A stretch of 64,000 bases of DNA. It comes from Clostridiaceae bacterium. GTDB lineage: Bacteria > Bacillota > Clostridia > DSM-8532. The position numbers and the translations under genes were made by a program. Shown one piece after another: positions 1 to 7,367 of this stretch (the stretch's first letter is position 1; each line of letters begins with the position of its first letter). Under the pieces are notes generated by a model. That model was not told where the DNA came from, searched no databases, and saw nothing but the letters and a program-made list of their open reading frames with translations. The DNA lies in the NCBI GenBank assembly GCA_012719645.1, contig JAAXZX010000043.1, forward strand, positions 62,001 through 126,000, given 5' to 3'.

Positions 1-195
1 GTCGCAAGGATGGGCATGCAGCGTCCCCATACCGGCTGTCAGTTTCTCAAGCTCTTCCTTTTCCCTGTCGCCAAGATAGGTAAAAATAAGGTTGGCGCCT
101 TCCCTGTAAGCCGCCTGGGCAATCCCCCAGGCAATGCTCCATTTGTTCCTTACGCCCATGACCAGTATATTCTTTCCCGATAACATCTCTCCCAT
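1..195 (-). CDS. fabI: enoyl-[acyl-carrier-protein] reductase, N-terminal part (runs off the window)
   Basis: Only the first 65 codons are present; the gene continues beyond base 1. The product should catalyse the last, NAD(P)H-dependent reduction of each fatty-acid elongation cycle. The start reads MGEMLSGKNILVMGVRN followed by KWSIAWGIAQA, the modified Rossmann nucleotide-binding entry typical of FabI, and then a strand ending in LIFTYLGD. The ATG at 193-195 has AAAGGAGA six bases upstream; an internal ATG three codons later is less well placed. The upstream region (about 196-396) holds a very GC-rich self-complementary stretch near 235-255 and AT-rich -10-like sequences further out. Family assignment is firm, but nothing can be said about the catalytic Tyr/Lys because they lie outside the window. 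Confidence 0.9.
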   Translation of the reverse strand, partial: MGEMLSGKNILVMGVRNKWSIAWGIAQAAYREGANLIFTYLGDREKEELEKLTAGMGTLHAHPCD

Positions 196-396
196 TTCTT
201 ATCTCCTTTCTCTCCTGATCTCATTAATCCGGGTTCGGCCGGCCGGCCCGGGGGAGTCCCGAAGCCTAAGCCAATTATAAATTATACAGCCTTTTATTGC
301 CAGAGTATATTCCCTGACGGCCATCGCTTCCATATTGCAAAACAGTGTCGGCAAATAGCGAAGAATGTCGAAAACCCGCATCCAGAGCCATTTTTG

Positions 397-425
397 TTGA
401 CTTATGGATCGAAATGTGTTATGAT
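397..425 (+). promoter_or_regulatory. sigma-A-type promoter of the Spo0E-like gene
   Basis: TTGACT at 397-402 and TATGAT at 420-425 are separated by 17 bases. Transcription would begin near 432, giving a leader of about 47 bases before the ATG at 479. Confidence 0.6.
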
Positions 426-478
426 TTAGCAAACACGTAAATAAGTTAATAATGTCTGCTTTTCTGGGGGGGAAACAA

Positions 479-643
479 ATGAAAAGAATTGAAGCCGTGC
501 GCTGCCAGTTGAATAAGGCGCTGGAAAACGGATGTAAAAAGGATGACGTGCTGACCATCAGCCGGTATTTGGATGACCTGATTCTCGAAAAAATGAAAGC
601 GCAATACGAGAAGTACATAATCAAAGGGCGGAACCGTGAATAG
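479..643 (+). CDS. Spo0E-like aspartyl-phosphate phosphatase
   Basis: A 54-residue protein with the hallmark of the Spo0E family: an all-helical hairpin whose second helix begins with a Ser-x-x-x-Leu-Asp signature, seen here as ISRYLDDLI. In known members this surface dephosphorylates Spo0A~P and delays sporulation. The ATG at 479 is preferred over an upstream in-frame start because GGGGGG lies seven to twelve bases before it and the family usually starts with a helix like KRIEAVRCQLN. It stands alone with its own promoter and a terminator right after the stop. Substrate (Spo0A or another response regulator) cannot be read from sequence. Confidence 0.8.
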   Translation: MKRIEAVRCQLNKALENGCKKDDVLTISRYLDDLILEKMKAQYEKYIIKGRNRE

Positions 644-659
644 GCGGCCCGCCCTTTTT
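626..659 (+). terminator. intrinsic terminator after the Spo0E-like gene
   Basis: GGGCGG (626-631) pairs with CCGCCC (649-654), followed by five T. The left arm lies inside the last codons of the gene. Confidence 0.55.
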
Positions 660-693
660 GCATAAACACTTGTATCAGCGGCTGCAAAAGCTT

Positions 694-1863
694 TTACTTC
701 CTTACCCTTTCAACAAAACGGCCAATGCGTGCCAGGGCTTCGCGGATGTTCTCAATGGATGTGGCATATGTAGCCCTGACAAAGCCCTCGCCGCAGGCGC
801 CGAAGGCATTTCCCGGAACAGTGAGAACCTTTTCTTCAATCAACAGCTTTTCACAGAACTCATCGGAGCTGAGGCCTGTTGACCGGATACACGGGAAGCA
901 ATAGAAGGCGCCGAAGGGTTCAAAGCAGCTGAGGCCCAGTTTGTTGAAACCGTCGTGCATAACACGCCTTCTCTTGTCGTATTCGTCAACCATCCTCCTT
1001 ACCTCGGGCTCGCCGTTCCTGAGGGCTTCGATAGCCGCGAACTGCGCGGTGGTCGGGCTGCACATGACAGCATACTGGTGTATCTTCTTCATCTGCTCCA
1101 TCGCGTCAGGATGTCCGCAGGCAAAGCCTATCCTCCAGCCGGTCATGGCAAATGCTTTTGAAAAGCCATTGATGACGATGGTCTTGTCCTTCATTTCCGG
1201 GAACTGGGCTATGGAAACATGTTTGCCCTTATAGTTCAGTTCCGCGTAAAGCTCGTCGGATATAACGATGATATCCTTATCCTTGAGCACTTCGACGATC
1301 CTGGCATAATCCTCATATTCCATTATGGCGCCGGTGGGATTATTGGGATACGCGATGATAATGACCGTGGTCCTGTCGGTTATGCACTGCTCCAGCTGTT
1401 CGGGCTGGATGCGGAACTGGTGCTCGTCCTTCAGTTCCAGTGGAACAGGGGTAGCTCCGCAGAACATTGCGCATCCCTTGTAAGCCACAAAGGAAGGCTC
1501 GGGGATAATCACCTCATCACCAGGTCCGGCGAAGGTGCGAAGGGCAATATCGATAGCCTCGCTGCCGCCTACCGTCACCAGGATCTCCTCGGCCGGATCA
1601 TAATGCAGATTGTACTTCCTGGCCATGTATGCGGCGATTTCCCTTCTGAGCTCAATAAACCCTGCATTGGAAGAGTAAAAGGTTTTTCCTTTCTCGAGGG
1701 AGTAGATGCCTTCCTCGCGGATAATCCAGGGAGTTTCGAAATCGGGCTCTCCGATGCCAAGGGAAATGGCATCCTTCATCTCATTGATAAGATCGAAGTA
1801 TTTCCGGATTCCCGATGGCGGTGTAGCCAGTATATGGGGCTTGATCCTGTCCTTTATTCTCAT
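694..1863 (-). CDS. class I/II pyridoxal-phosphate aminotransferase
   Basis: A 389-residue fold-type I aminotransferase of the aspartate aminotransferase superfamily. Visible landmarks are the YPNNPTG loop (Asn174), SDELY (Asp203, pairs with the PLP ring nitrogen), the Schiff-base lysine in NGFSKAFAMTGWRIG (Lys236) and the phosphate-site Arg in WRIG. It is the second gene of a two-gene unit: its ATG overlaps the stop of the Lrp-type regulator by four bases (ATGA), so translation is probably coupled. Such pairs are common in Clostridia and usually concern an amino acid the regulator senses; which amino acid is not evident. Residue order best fits the PatA/AspC-like subgroup rather than branched-chain class IV enzymes. 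Confidence 0.9.
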   Translation of the reverse strand: MRIKDRIKPHILATPPSGIRKYFDLINEMKDAISLGIGEPDFETPWIIREEGIYSLEKGKTFYSSNAGFIELRREIAAYMARKYNLHYDPAEEILVTVGGSEAIDIALRTFAGPGDEVIIPEPSFVAYKGCAMFCGATPVPLELKDEHQFRIQPEQLEQCITDRTTVIIIAYPNNPTGAIMEYEDYARIVEVLKDKDIIVISDELYAELNYKGKHVSIAQFPEMKDKTIVINGFSKAFAMTGWRIGFACGHPDAMEQMKKIHQYAVMCSPTTAQFAAIEALRNGEPEVRRMVDEYDKRRRVMHDGFNKLGLSCFEPFGAFYCFPCIRSTGLSSDEFCEKLLIEEKVLTVPGNAFGACGEGFVRATYATSIENIREALARIGRFVERVRK

Positions 1864-2342
1864 AACACCACAGCCTCCCTTTCATCCTTTCCGTTCCGGT
1901 CGAAGATAACTCCGTTATCCTTATAGTTTTTCAGTACAAAATGGGTGGAGGTGCTCAATACCGACTCGATGGTGGCAAGCTTTTCGGCCACAAAAAGGGC
2001 AACCTCCTTCATATCCTTTCCCTCAACCACTACAAACAGGTCAAATCCGCCCGACATGAGACTGCAGGCCTTTACCTGCGGATACTGGTAGATCCTCTCG
2101 GCAACCTTGTCAAATCCCCGGCCTCTCTGGGGGGTGACACGAACTTCTATAAATGCCGTAACCACGCTCTGGTTCGCCTTTTCCCAGTCTATAAGCGTTT
2201 TATATCCAGTAATGATCCCTTTTGCCTCCATGTCCTTGATGACCGCCTTGACGGATTCCACATCAGTATCCAGCATGACCGCGAGTTCTTCATCGCTGAT
2301 CCGGCTGTTGGTCCTCAGAATTTCAAGAATTTCCTGCTGCAT
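1860..2342 (-). CDS. Lrp/AsnC-family transcriptional regulator
   Basis: A 160-residue protein with an N-terminal winged helix-turn-helix (about residues 1-55, with ILEILRTNSRISDEELA and a recognition helix around DVESVKAVIKDM) and a C-terminal RAM ligand-binding domain (from about 65; the GGFDLFVVVEG strand is typical). The ATG at 2342 follows AAAGGGG by eight bases; an in-frame TTG six codons upstream overlaps that ribosome site and is unlikely. It lies directly upstream of, and overlaps, the aminotransferase gene, so it probably autoregulates the pair in response to an amino acid. Effector unknown. Confidence 0.88.
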   Translation of the reverse strand: MQQEILEILRTNSRISDEELAVMLDTDVESVKAVIKDMEAKGIITGYKTLIDWEKANQSVVTAFIEVRVTPQRGRGFDKVAERIYQYPQVKACSLMSGGFDLFVVVEGKDMKEVALFVAEKLATIESVLSTSTHFVLKNYKDNGVIFDRNGKDEREAVVL

Positions 2343-2443
2343 GACTATTACCCCTTTCAAAATGCAAATGTTGGTCTCAAACTACAAGAAAACCCTGCTT
2401 GCAGAAAGCAGGGATGCAATCATTTCGGTATTCCGGCCTAAGG

Positions 2444-2944
2444 TTACTGGGATTCCTGGCTGTCTTCCCCGGAATACTCCTGCTCTTTATAATACTCCTG
2501 CTCTTTGCTTTCTATGAAAGCTTCCGCTTCGTTCAGGAAGCTCTGGTATTTTGTAAGCGCCTCGACTATCTGGCTTTTCATCATTTTTATATCATGCTTG
2601 ATATCTATAATCTTCTCCCGCTCGGCCTCAAGGGCCGCGTCAAGCCTGACCTTCTCCTGTTCTGCCCTGCTTCTCGCTTCTTCCATTATGGCTTCTGCTT
2701 TTTCCTGCGCGTTAATAAGGGCGCTGGCAATCCTTTCCTTCTCCCGTGCCAGGGATTCGGATTCGCCGACAACAGTTTCAAAGCGCGCCTTCATTTCCCT
2801 GATCTGCAGTTTCAGGTTATTGATCTCATCATCCTTCTCCTTCAGGCGCTGGTCAAATTCATGGATTATCTTTTCTATGTAGGCATTGACGTCGGATTTG
2901 CTGAACCCAAAAAGCGATGTTCCGAATTTCTTTTCTCCAGGCAT
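2444..2944 (-). CDS. DivIVA-domain coiled-coil protein
   Basis: A 166-residue protein. The first ~30 residues (KKFGTSLFGFSKSDVNAYI) match the membrane-binding N-terminal domain of DivIVA/GpsB proteins, including the F-G-F/Y-x-x-x-x-V-N-x-Y pattern. Residues ~30-145 are a nearly unbroken coiled coil rich in Glu, Lys and Ala, and the tail is acidic and Gln-rich. Such proteins mark curved membrane at poles or septa and organise division or wall synthesis. AAGGAG precedes the ATG by about nine bases. It is monocistronic, divergent from glgP across an AT-rich region that contains overlapping promoter-like sequences. Shorter and simpler than canonical DivIVA, so the exact role is open. Confidence 0.8.
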   Translation of the reverse strand: MPGEKKFGTSLFGFSKSDVNAYIEKIIHEFDQRLKEKDDEINNLKLQIREMKARFETVVGESESLAREKERIASALINAQEKAEAIMEEARSRAEQEKVRLDAALEAEREKIIDIKHDIKMMKSQIVEALTKYQSFLNEAEAFIESKEQEYYKEQEYSGEDSQESQ

Positions 2945-3039
2945 TTACGACACTCTCCTTTTGGACTGATATCGAAGCCCGTTTTCAGTTGATAACTGCC
3001 CGGGTCTGTTTCCGGGAAGAAGCCTGATTCATGAAAACC

Positions 3040-3068
3040 TTGAATCAGAGTTAAATATATAATATAGT
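3040..3068 (+). promoter_or_regulatory. candidate promoter for glgP
   Basis: TTGAAT (3040-3045), 17-base spacer, TATAGT (3063-3068). It would give a ~195-base leader for glgP. It overlaps a promoter-like sequence on the other strand. A 7-bp inverted repeat, CTGATTC/GAATCAG, sits just upstream and touches the -35 box. Confidence 0.4.
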
Positions 3069-3087
3069 AAAAGTCGCCAATTTACAA
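3059..3087 (-). promoter_or_regulatory. candidate promoter for the DivIVA-like gene
   Basis: On the minus strand, TTGTAA (3087-3082), 17-base spacer, TATTAT (3064-3059). It faces away from the glgP promoter and shares its -10 region, so the two may interfere. Confidence 0.4.
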
Positions 3088-3214
3088 CTGTATATTTGTA
3101 ATATGACGGTTTTCCGCCAACCGGTCTTCCGGGCTCTGGCCGCCCGTGGGCATTGGCGCCTTGAAGCTGTCTTTTTATCACGGTTTTATGTGACCGGGTA
3201 TTAATAAAAACATA

Positions 3215-3243
3215 AAAGGGGTATATATAAATCTATACCTTTA
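3215..3243 (+). promoter_or_regulatory. inverted repeat in the glgP leader, possible operator
   Basis: GGTATA (3220-3225) and TATACC (3234-3239) form an inverted repeat with an 8-base gap, flanked by AAAGG on the left and TTT on the right. It lies 26 bases before the ribosome site of glgP. No T-run follows, so an operator or mRNA hairpin is more likely than a terminator. The rest of 2945-3268 holds no gene. Confidence 0.35.
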
Positions 3244-3268
3244 TATCGGCACACATTGGAGGTTGTTT

Positions 3269-5827
3269 ATGCATAAATTTGGAAGGATCAGAGTTACTAC
3301 CGCGATCCCCGAAGCATTATCAGGGCTCAGGGATCTGTCCTGCAACCTGTGGTGGACCTGGAACAGCGAAGCTATTGATCTTTTCAGGGATATAGACCTT
3401 GTTCTCTGGGAAAAGCTTGACCGCAATCCCGTGCGGCTGCTACAGCAAGTCAGCCTTCGGAAGCTTGAGGAAAAACTGGCTGATCCCGATTTCATGCAAC
3501 GCTATGAAAAGGTAATGAATGATTTCAACCATTACCTGACCAACCAGGATACATGGTTCAGCCGAACCTTCCCCCAGTACGGCAATGAGCACATAATATA
3601 CTTCTCTGCGGAGTACGGGTTCCATGAGGTGCTGCCGGTCTACTCGGGCGGCCTTGGGATTCTTGCCGGCGACCACTGCAAATCGGCCAGCGATCTCGGG
3701 CTCCCTTTTACGGCAGTAGGCCTGTTCTACAAGCATGGGTATTTCGACCAGCGGATAAACGCCGAAGGATGGCAGGAAACCCAGTTCAGCGTCCTGAACT
3801 ACTCCCAGCTGCCAGTCACACCTGTAACCGATGAAAACGGAAAGCCGCTCGCCATCAGCATCGAGCTTTCAAACCGCACTGTCTTTGCCAGGATATGGAG
3901 GATAGATGTGGGCCGCGTCAAGCTGTATCTCCTGGATACAGATGTCCCGGAGAACAACGCCTACGACCGCTCCCTCACCGAGAGGCTGTACGGCGGGGAC
4001 AGGGAAACCAGGATTCAGCAGGAGATAATCCTGGGCATCGGCGGCATCCGGGCGCTGGACGCGCTTGGGATCAGGGGCACAGTATACCACATGAATGAAG
4101 GGCATTCGGCCTTTATGGGCCTTGAACTCGCCAGGAAGCTGGCGGCGGAAAAGAACATACCTTTTGAAGAAGCCAGGGAGATCGTTTACTCTTCCTCGGT
4201 CTTCACCACCCATACACCTGTTCCTGCAGGCAACGACGTGTTCCCCCTGGACATGGTGGACCGATATTTCCACCATTACTGGGAGCAGCTTGGACTCCAG
4301 AGGCATGAGTTCATCAGGCTTGGACTGAAGCCCGGAGATCCGGATAACTTCAACATGACGGTCCTGGCCCTGAACATGTCGGGCAGGAAAAACGGAGTCA
4401 GCGCGCTCCATGGCGCCGTGTCCCGCAACATTTTCAGTTGCATATGGCCAGGCTTCCATGAAGACGAGGTACCCATCACCCATATCACCAACGGAGTACA
4501 TACCATGACATGGTTGGCTCCGGGTTACAGGCATCTGTTCGATAAATATTTCCCGTCCGACTGGAAATACCGGACGGATGATCCGGAGGTCTGGGAATCG
4601 GTGGACAAAATCCCCGACGAGGAGCTCTGGAAAACGCATAAAGCCCTGAAAACCCAGATGATACGTTTCATCCGGGAACGGCTGAAGAAGCAGTACATTG
4701 CAAACGGTGTTTCCCTTAACGAGGTGAATGACCTGGACAACCAGCTGGACACCGAGGCGATGACCATAGGCTTCGCGAGAAGGTTTGCCACCTACAAGCG
4801 GGCCGGCCTGATATTCCGTGATCTCGCCAGGATAGAGAAGATATTGAACGCAAAGGGAACCCCCGTGCAGGTGATCTTTGCCGGCAAGGCTCATCCTGCA
4901 GACCGCCCGGCCCATGAAGTGATAAAAGGAATCCATGACATAGCGAAAAGGGAAGGTTTCAGGGGAAAGATCTTCCTTGTTGAGAACTACAACATGAGCA
5001 TGGCCCGCTGCCTGGTCCAGGGAGTTGACGTCTGGCTGAACAATCCCAGGAGGCCCCTGGAAGCCAGCGGCACCAGCGGCATGAAAGCAGGCCTCAACGG
5101 TGTCATCAATTTCAGCATCATGGACGGATGGTGGTGCGAGGGATATAACGGCAGGAACGGCTGGGTGATAGGCGATGACACGCCCTACAACAACGAGCAC
5201 CACCAGGATGATGCCGACAGCAAATCCCTTTATGAAACCCTGGAACGGGAAATTATTCCCCTATACTACAACTGCGATGAGCGTGGGATACCAACCGGCT
5301 GGATCAGGATGATGAAAGAATCCATCAAATCCGTGGCGCCTGTTTACGGAACCCAGCGCATGGTGAAGGAATACACCCGGGAAATGTATGTCCCGTGCAT
5401 GGAACGTGTAAGAAGGATAGATGAGTCCAACTGTTCCATTGTCCGGGAGCTGGCGGAATGGAAAGGCCGCGTGGAAGCTGCCTGGCCCCATATAGCCATC
5501 ATAGCCAGCCAGGATATCCATGGCCTGACGGATTACCAGGTGCTGTCCAACCAGGAGATCAGGCTGTCCGTAACGGTTCAACTGGGGGCGCTTACTCCCG
5601 GGGACGTAGCCGTGGAGGTATTCTACGGACCGTTGTCCAACAACCGCATCATCCAGGGGAAATCACAGGAAATGGGCATGGTTCGGCAGACCGATTCGGG
5701 CGCCTGGCATTATGAAACCACGCTTCGTCTCTCGGACGGCGGAGAGTACGGCTATGCCTTCAGGGTGATTCCCCGGAACCCAAACCAGATGAACAAGTAT
5801 GATCTGCCCCTGGTCAAGTGGGCATGA
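3269..5827 (+). CDS. glgP: alpha-glucan (glycogen) phosphorylase
   Basis: A GT35 phosphorylase of 852 residues that releases glucose-1-phosphate from glycogen or maltodextrin in the cytosol. It belongs to the bacterial/archaeal subgroup with an extra N-terminal domain (DUF3417 type, about residues 10-110, with RDLSCNLWWTWN). The PLP lysine lies in SGTSGMKAGLNG at about residue 606, and the active-site region includes EYGFHEVLPVYSGGLG and FAGKAHPADRP. The ATG at 3269 is six bases from GGAGG; a TTG two codons earlier overlaps that site. Together with glgA and the CBM25 protein further on it forms a dispersed glycogen locus. It is monocistronic and followed by a long palindrome with no T-run. 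Confidence 0.93.
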   Translation: MHKFGRIRVTTAIPEALSGLRDLSCNLWWTWNSEAIDLFRDIDLVLWEKLDRNPVRLLQQVSLRKLEEKLADPDFMQRYEKVMNDFNHYLTNQDTWFSRTFPQYGNEHIIYFSAEYGFHEVLPVYSGGLGILAGDHCKSASDLGLPFTAVGLFYKHGYFDQRINAEGWQETQFSVLNYSQLPVTPVTDENGKPLAISIELSNRTVFARIWRIDVGRVKLYLLDTDVPENNAYDRSLTERLYGGDRETRIQQEIILGIGGIRALDALGIRGTVYHMNEGHSAFMGLELARKLAAEKNIPFEEAREIVYSSSVFTTHTPVPAGNDVFPLDMVDRYFHHYWEQLGLQRHEFIRLGLKPGDPDNFNMTVLALNMSGRKNGVSALHGAVSRNIFSCIWPGFHEDEVPITHITNGVHTMTWLAPGYRHLFDKYFPSDWKYRTDDPEVWESVDKIPDEELWKTHKALKTQMIRFIRERLKKQYIANGVSLNEVNDLDNQLDTEAMTIGFARRFATYKRAGLIFRDLARIEKILNAKGTPVQVIFAGKAHPADRPAHEVIKGIHDIAKREGFRGKIFLVENYNMSMARCLVQGVDVWLNNPRRPLEASGTSGMKAGLNGVINFSIMDGWWCEGYNGRNGWVIGDDTPYNNEHHQDDADSKSLYETLEREIIPLYYNCDERGIPTGWIRMMKESIKSVAPVYGTQRMVKEYTREMYVPCMERVRRIDESNCSIVRELAEWKGRVEAAWPHIAIIASQDIHGLTDYQVLSNQEIRLSVTVQLGALTPGDVAVEVFYGPLSNNRIIQGKSQEMGMVRQTDSGAWHYETTLRLSDGGEYGYAFRVIPRNPNQMNKYDLPLVKWA

Positions 5828-5836
5828 AAATGCGGC

Positions 5837-5861
5837 AAGTTACGGGATAACCAAAATCAAA
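5837..5861 (+). repeat. left copy of an imperfect 25-bp direct repeat
   Basis: The stretch beginning AAGTTACGGGATAACC matches 5921-5945 (AAGTTATGGGATAACC...) at 21 of 25 positions. The two copies bracket the palindrome at 5861-5909. Confidence 0.7.
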
Positions 5862-5909
5862 CCAGGGGGACGGTTCCTCTGGTCAGACCAGAGGAACCGT
5901 CCCCCTGGT
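5861..5909. repeat. perfect 24-bp-arm palindrome (REP-like element, copy 1)
   Basis: Arms 5861-5884 and 5886-5909 are exact reverse complements around one central A. Each arm contains GGAACCGTCCCCCTGG or its complement. It lies between glgP and dacF and has no T-run on either side, so it is not a standard terminator. Related copies occur at 27956-28005, 28809-28832, 32093-32116 and, diverged, 34266-34287. Confidence 0.9.
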
Positions 5910-5920
5910 CAGAAGGCATG

Positions 5921-5945
5921 AAGTTATGGGATAACCCATTTCAAA
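5921..5945 (+). repeat. right copy of the imperfect 25-bp direct repeat
   Basis: Matches 5837-5861 at 21 of 25 positions. Its last bases (TTCAAA) double as the predicted -35 box of the next gene. Confidence 0.7.
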
Positions 5946-5968
5946 TCATGCCTTTCATATGCTATAAT
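5940..5968 (+). promoter_or_regulatory. promoter of the DacF-like gene
   Basis: TTCAAA (5940-5945), 17-base spacer, TATAAT (5963-5968). Transcription would start near 5975, 35 bases before the ATG. Confidence 0.6.
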
Positions 5969-6009
5969 TCATTTGTGAATGAGGTTTCCGGACTAAGGAA
6001 GTATGGGGA

Positions 6010-7302
6010 ATGTTATCGGGTAAAAGAGTACATTTCATCAATAGATTTCTTGTTTGGATCATGACGGCAACCCTTGTTGCCTTTGTTTTTGCCGCCCCGC
6101 TGTCATGTGTCACAGCCCTTGCGGCCGACCAGGAAAGCCAGCCTCCACTGGAAGCAATCTCCGCATTGCTTGTGGACGCGAGGCGCGGGCAGGTCATCTA
6201 TTCCAAAAATGCTGATGAGCATGTAAAGACCCCATTGGCCAACAGGCTTCTGACAGCCCTGATCGCACTGGAGAAATCATCTGCCGATGCCATGGTAACC
6301 GCAAGCAGGGAGGCCATCAGCGTGGAAGGCGCCTCCCTTGAGCTTACTATCGGTGAAAAGTACTCTGTGCGGAACCTGATCTATGCTCTTCTCCTTACCG
6401 GCGCCAACGACGCGGCCGTAGCCATCGCAGAGCATGTTGGGGGAAGTGAATACGGTTTTGTCCAGCTCATGAACGAATACGCAGTAAAAATCGGCATGAC
6501 AGGTACACGCTTTTCCAATGTCACAGGACTTTATGATGAAAGCCAGTATACCACCGCCAATGACATAGCCCTGCTCCTTCGGACGGCACTGACCAATACC
6601 GAATTCAACAGGGTTTTCTCCACGCAGGCCAAGCCCTGGTATGATAAAAGCAGGACGGTACTGCTCACCAACGCCAATAACATGTTCTGGAGCTATGAGG
6701 GAACCGACGGCGGTATCCTGGGTTATTTCGACTCATCGGTCCAGTCCATCGCCACCACCGTCACGAAGAGTTCCATGCGGTTGATCTGCATCCTGATGGA
6801 TGTCCCTGCCGAAAAGGTTTATGCCGAATCGGTCCAGTTGTTCAATTACGGTTTTGACAATTTCAGATACGGTACGCTGGTTGCAGCGGGAAGCGTCCAG
6901 AAGTCAGTCGTCATAGGCGATGAAACCGTGAACCTGGTTCCGACAGCCGATGTCCACTATATCTATCCCAGGGGACAAAACTATATAAAGAACGTGTCCA
7001 TAAACGTGGATGAAGCCAAGCTCAAGCCACCCGTCACGAAGAACTCCATAGTTGGCATCATGACCTTCACCCTGATGGACGATACGGTTATCACCGTGGA
7101 ACTGTATCCGGACAAGGAAATCCTTCCCAGAAAGACAGAAGCCCAGATCCTCAGGGAACGCCTTAAGGAAAACATGGAGCTTATCTATGTCATTATCGGG
7201 CTGCTGGTGTTGGAATTCATCATGCTGATTTCCAAGGTTGTGAACCTGGCGCGCAATAAACGCTTCAAGGGAAGAAAGGCAAAAAACAGGCGCCTGACTT
7301 AG
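6010..7302 (+). CDS. DacF/PBP5-like protein lacking all catalytic motifs (pseudoenzyme)
   Basis: A 430-residue S11-family protein. It has a signal peptide (about 1-39, ending ALAAD), a carboxypeptidase-fold domain (about 45-270), a beta-rich C-terminal domain and a final membrane helix (about 395-415) followed by a basic tail. Active members trim the D-Ala from peptidoglycan stems using SxxK, SxN and KTG. Here the position of SxxK reads LANR (76-79), SxN reads GAN (131-133), and KTG reads ILG (236-238, in GTDGGILGYF). The surrounding framework (LLTALIALE, DAAVAIAEHVGG, ANDIALLLRTAL) is intact and the frame is open, so this is not simple decay. AAGGAA lies ten to fifteen bases before the ATG. 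A structural or substrate-binding wall role is inferred; carboxypeptidase activity is not expected. Confidence 0.85.
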   Translation: MLSGKRVHFINRFLVWIMTATLVAFVFAAPLSCVTALAADQESQPPLEAISALLVDARRGQVIYSKNADEHVKTPLANRLLTALIALEKSSADAMVTASREAISVEGASLELTIGEKYSVRNLIYALLLTGANDAAVAIAEHVGGSEYGFVQLMNEYAVKIGMTGTRFSNVTGLYDESQYTTANDIALLLRTALTNTEFNRVFSTQAKPWYDKSRTVLLTNANNMFWSYEGTDGGILGYFDSSVQSIATTVTKSSMRLICILMDVPAEKVYAESVQLFNYGFDNFRYGTLVAAGSVQKSVVIGDETVNLVPTADVHYIYPRGQNYIKNVSINVDEAKLKPPVTKNSIVGIMTFTLMDDTVITVELYPDKEILPRKTEAQILRERLKENMELIYVIIGLLVLEFIMLISKVVNLARNKRFKGRKAKNRRLT

Positions 7303-7323
7303 ACCCTGACTGAAATAACAATA

Positions 7324-7367
7324 CCGCCCTGCCACGGCTCTTATGCTTTATGGCAGGGCGGTTTTTT
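7324..7367 (+). terminator. strong intrinsic terminator after the DacF-like gene
   Basis: CCGCCCTGCCA (7324-7334) pairs perfectly with 7351-7361, followed by six T. It abuts the stop codon of prfB, which converges from the right. Confidence 0.9.

Noticed and set aside
3869-5203. A 444-codon minus-strand frame inside glgP.
   Set aside because: A shadow of a long, strongly biased coding sequence; the phosphorylase motifs are on the plus strand.
5861-5909. The long palindrome as a rho-independent terminator for glgP.
   Set aside because: No T-run on either side, and near-identical copies occur at sites unrelated to transcript ends, one within a coding sequence.
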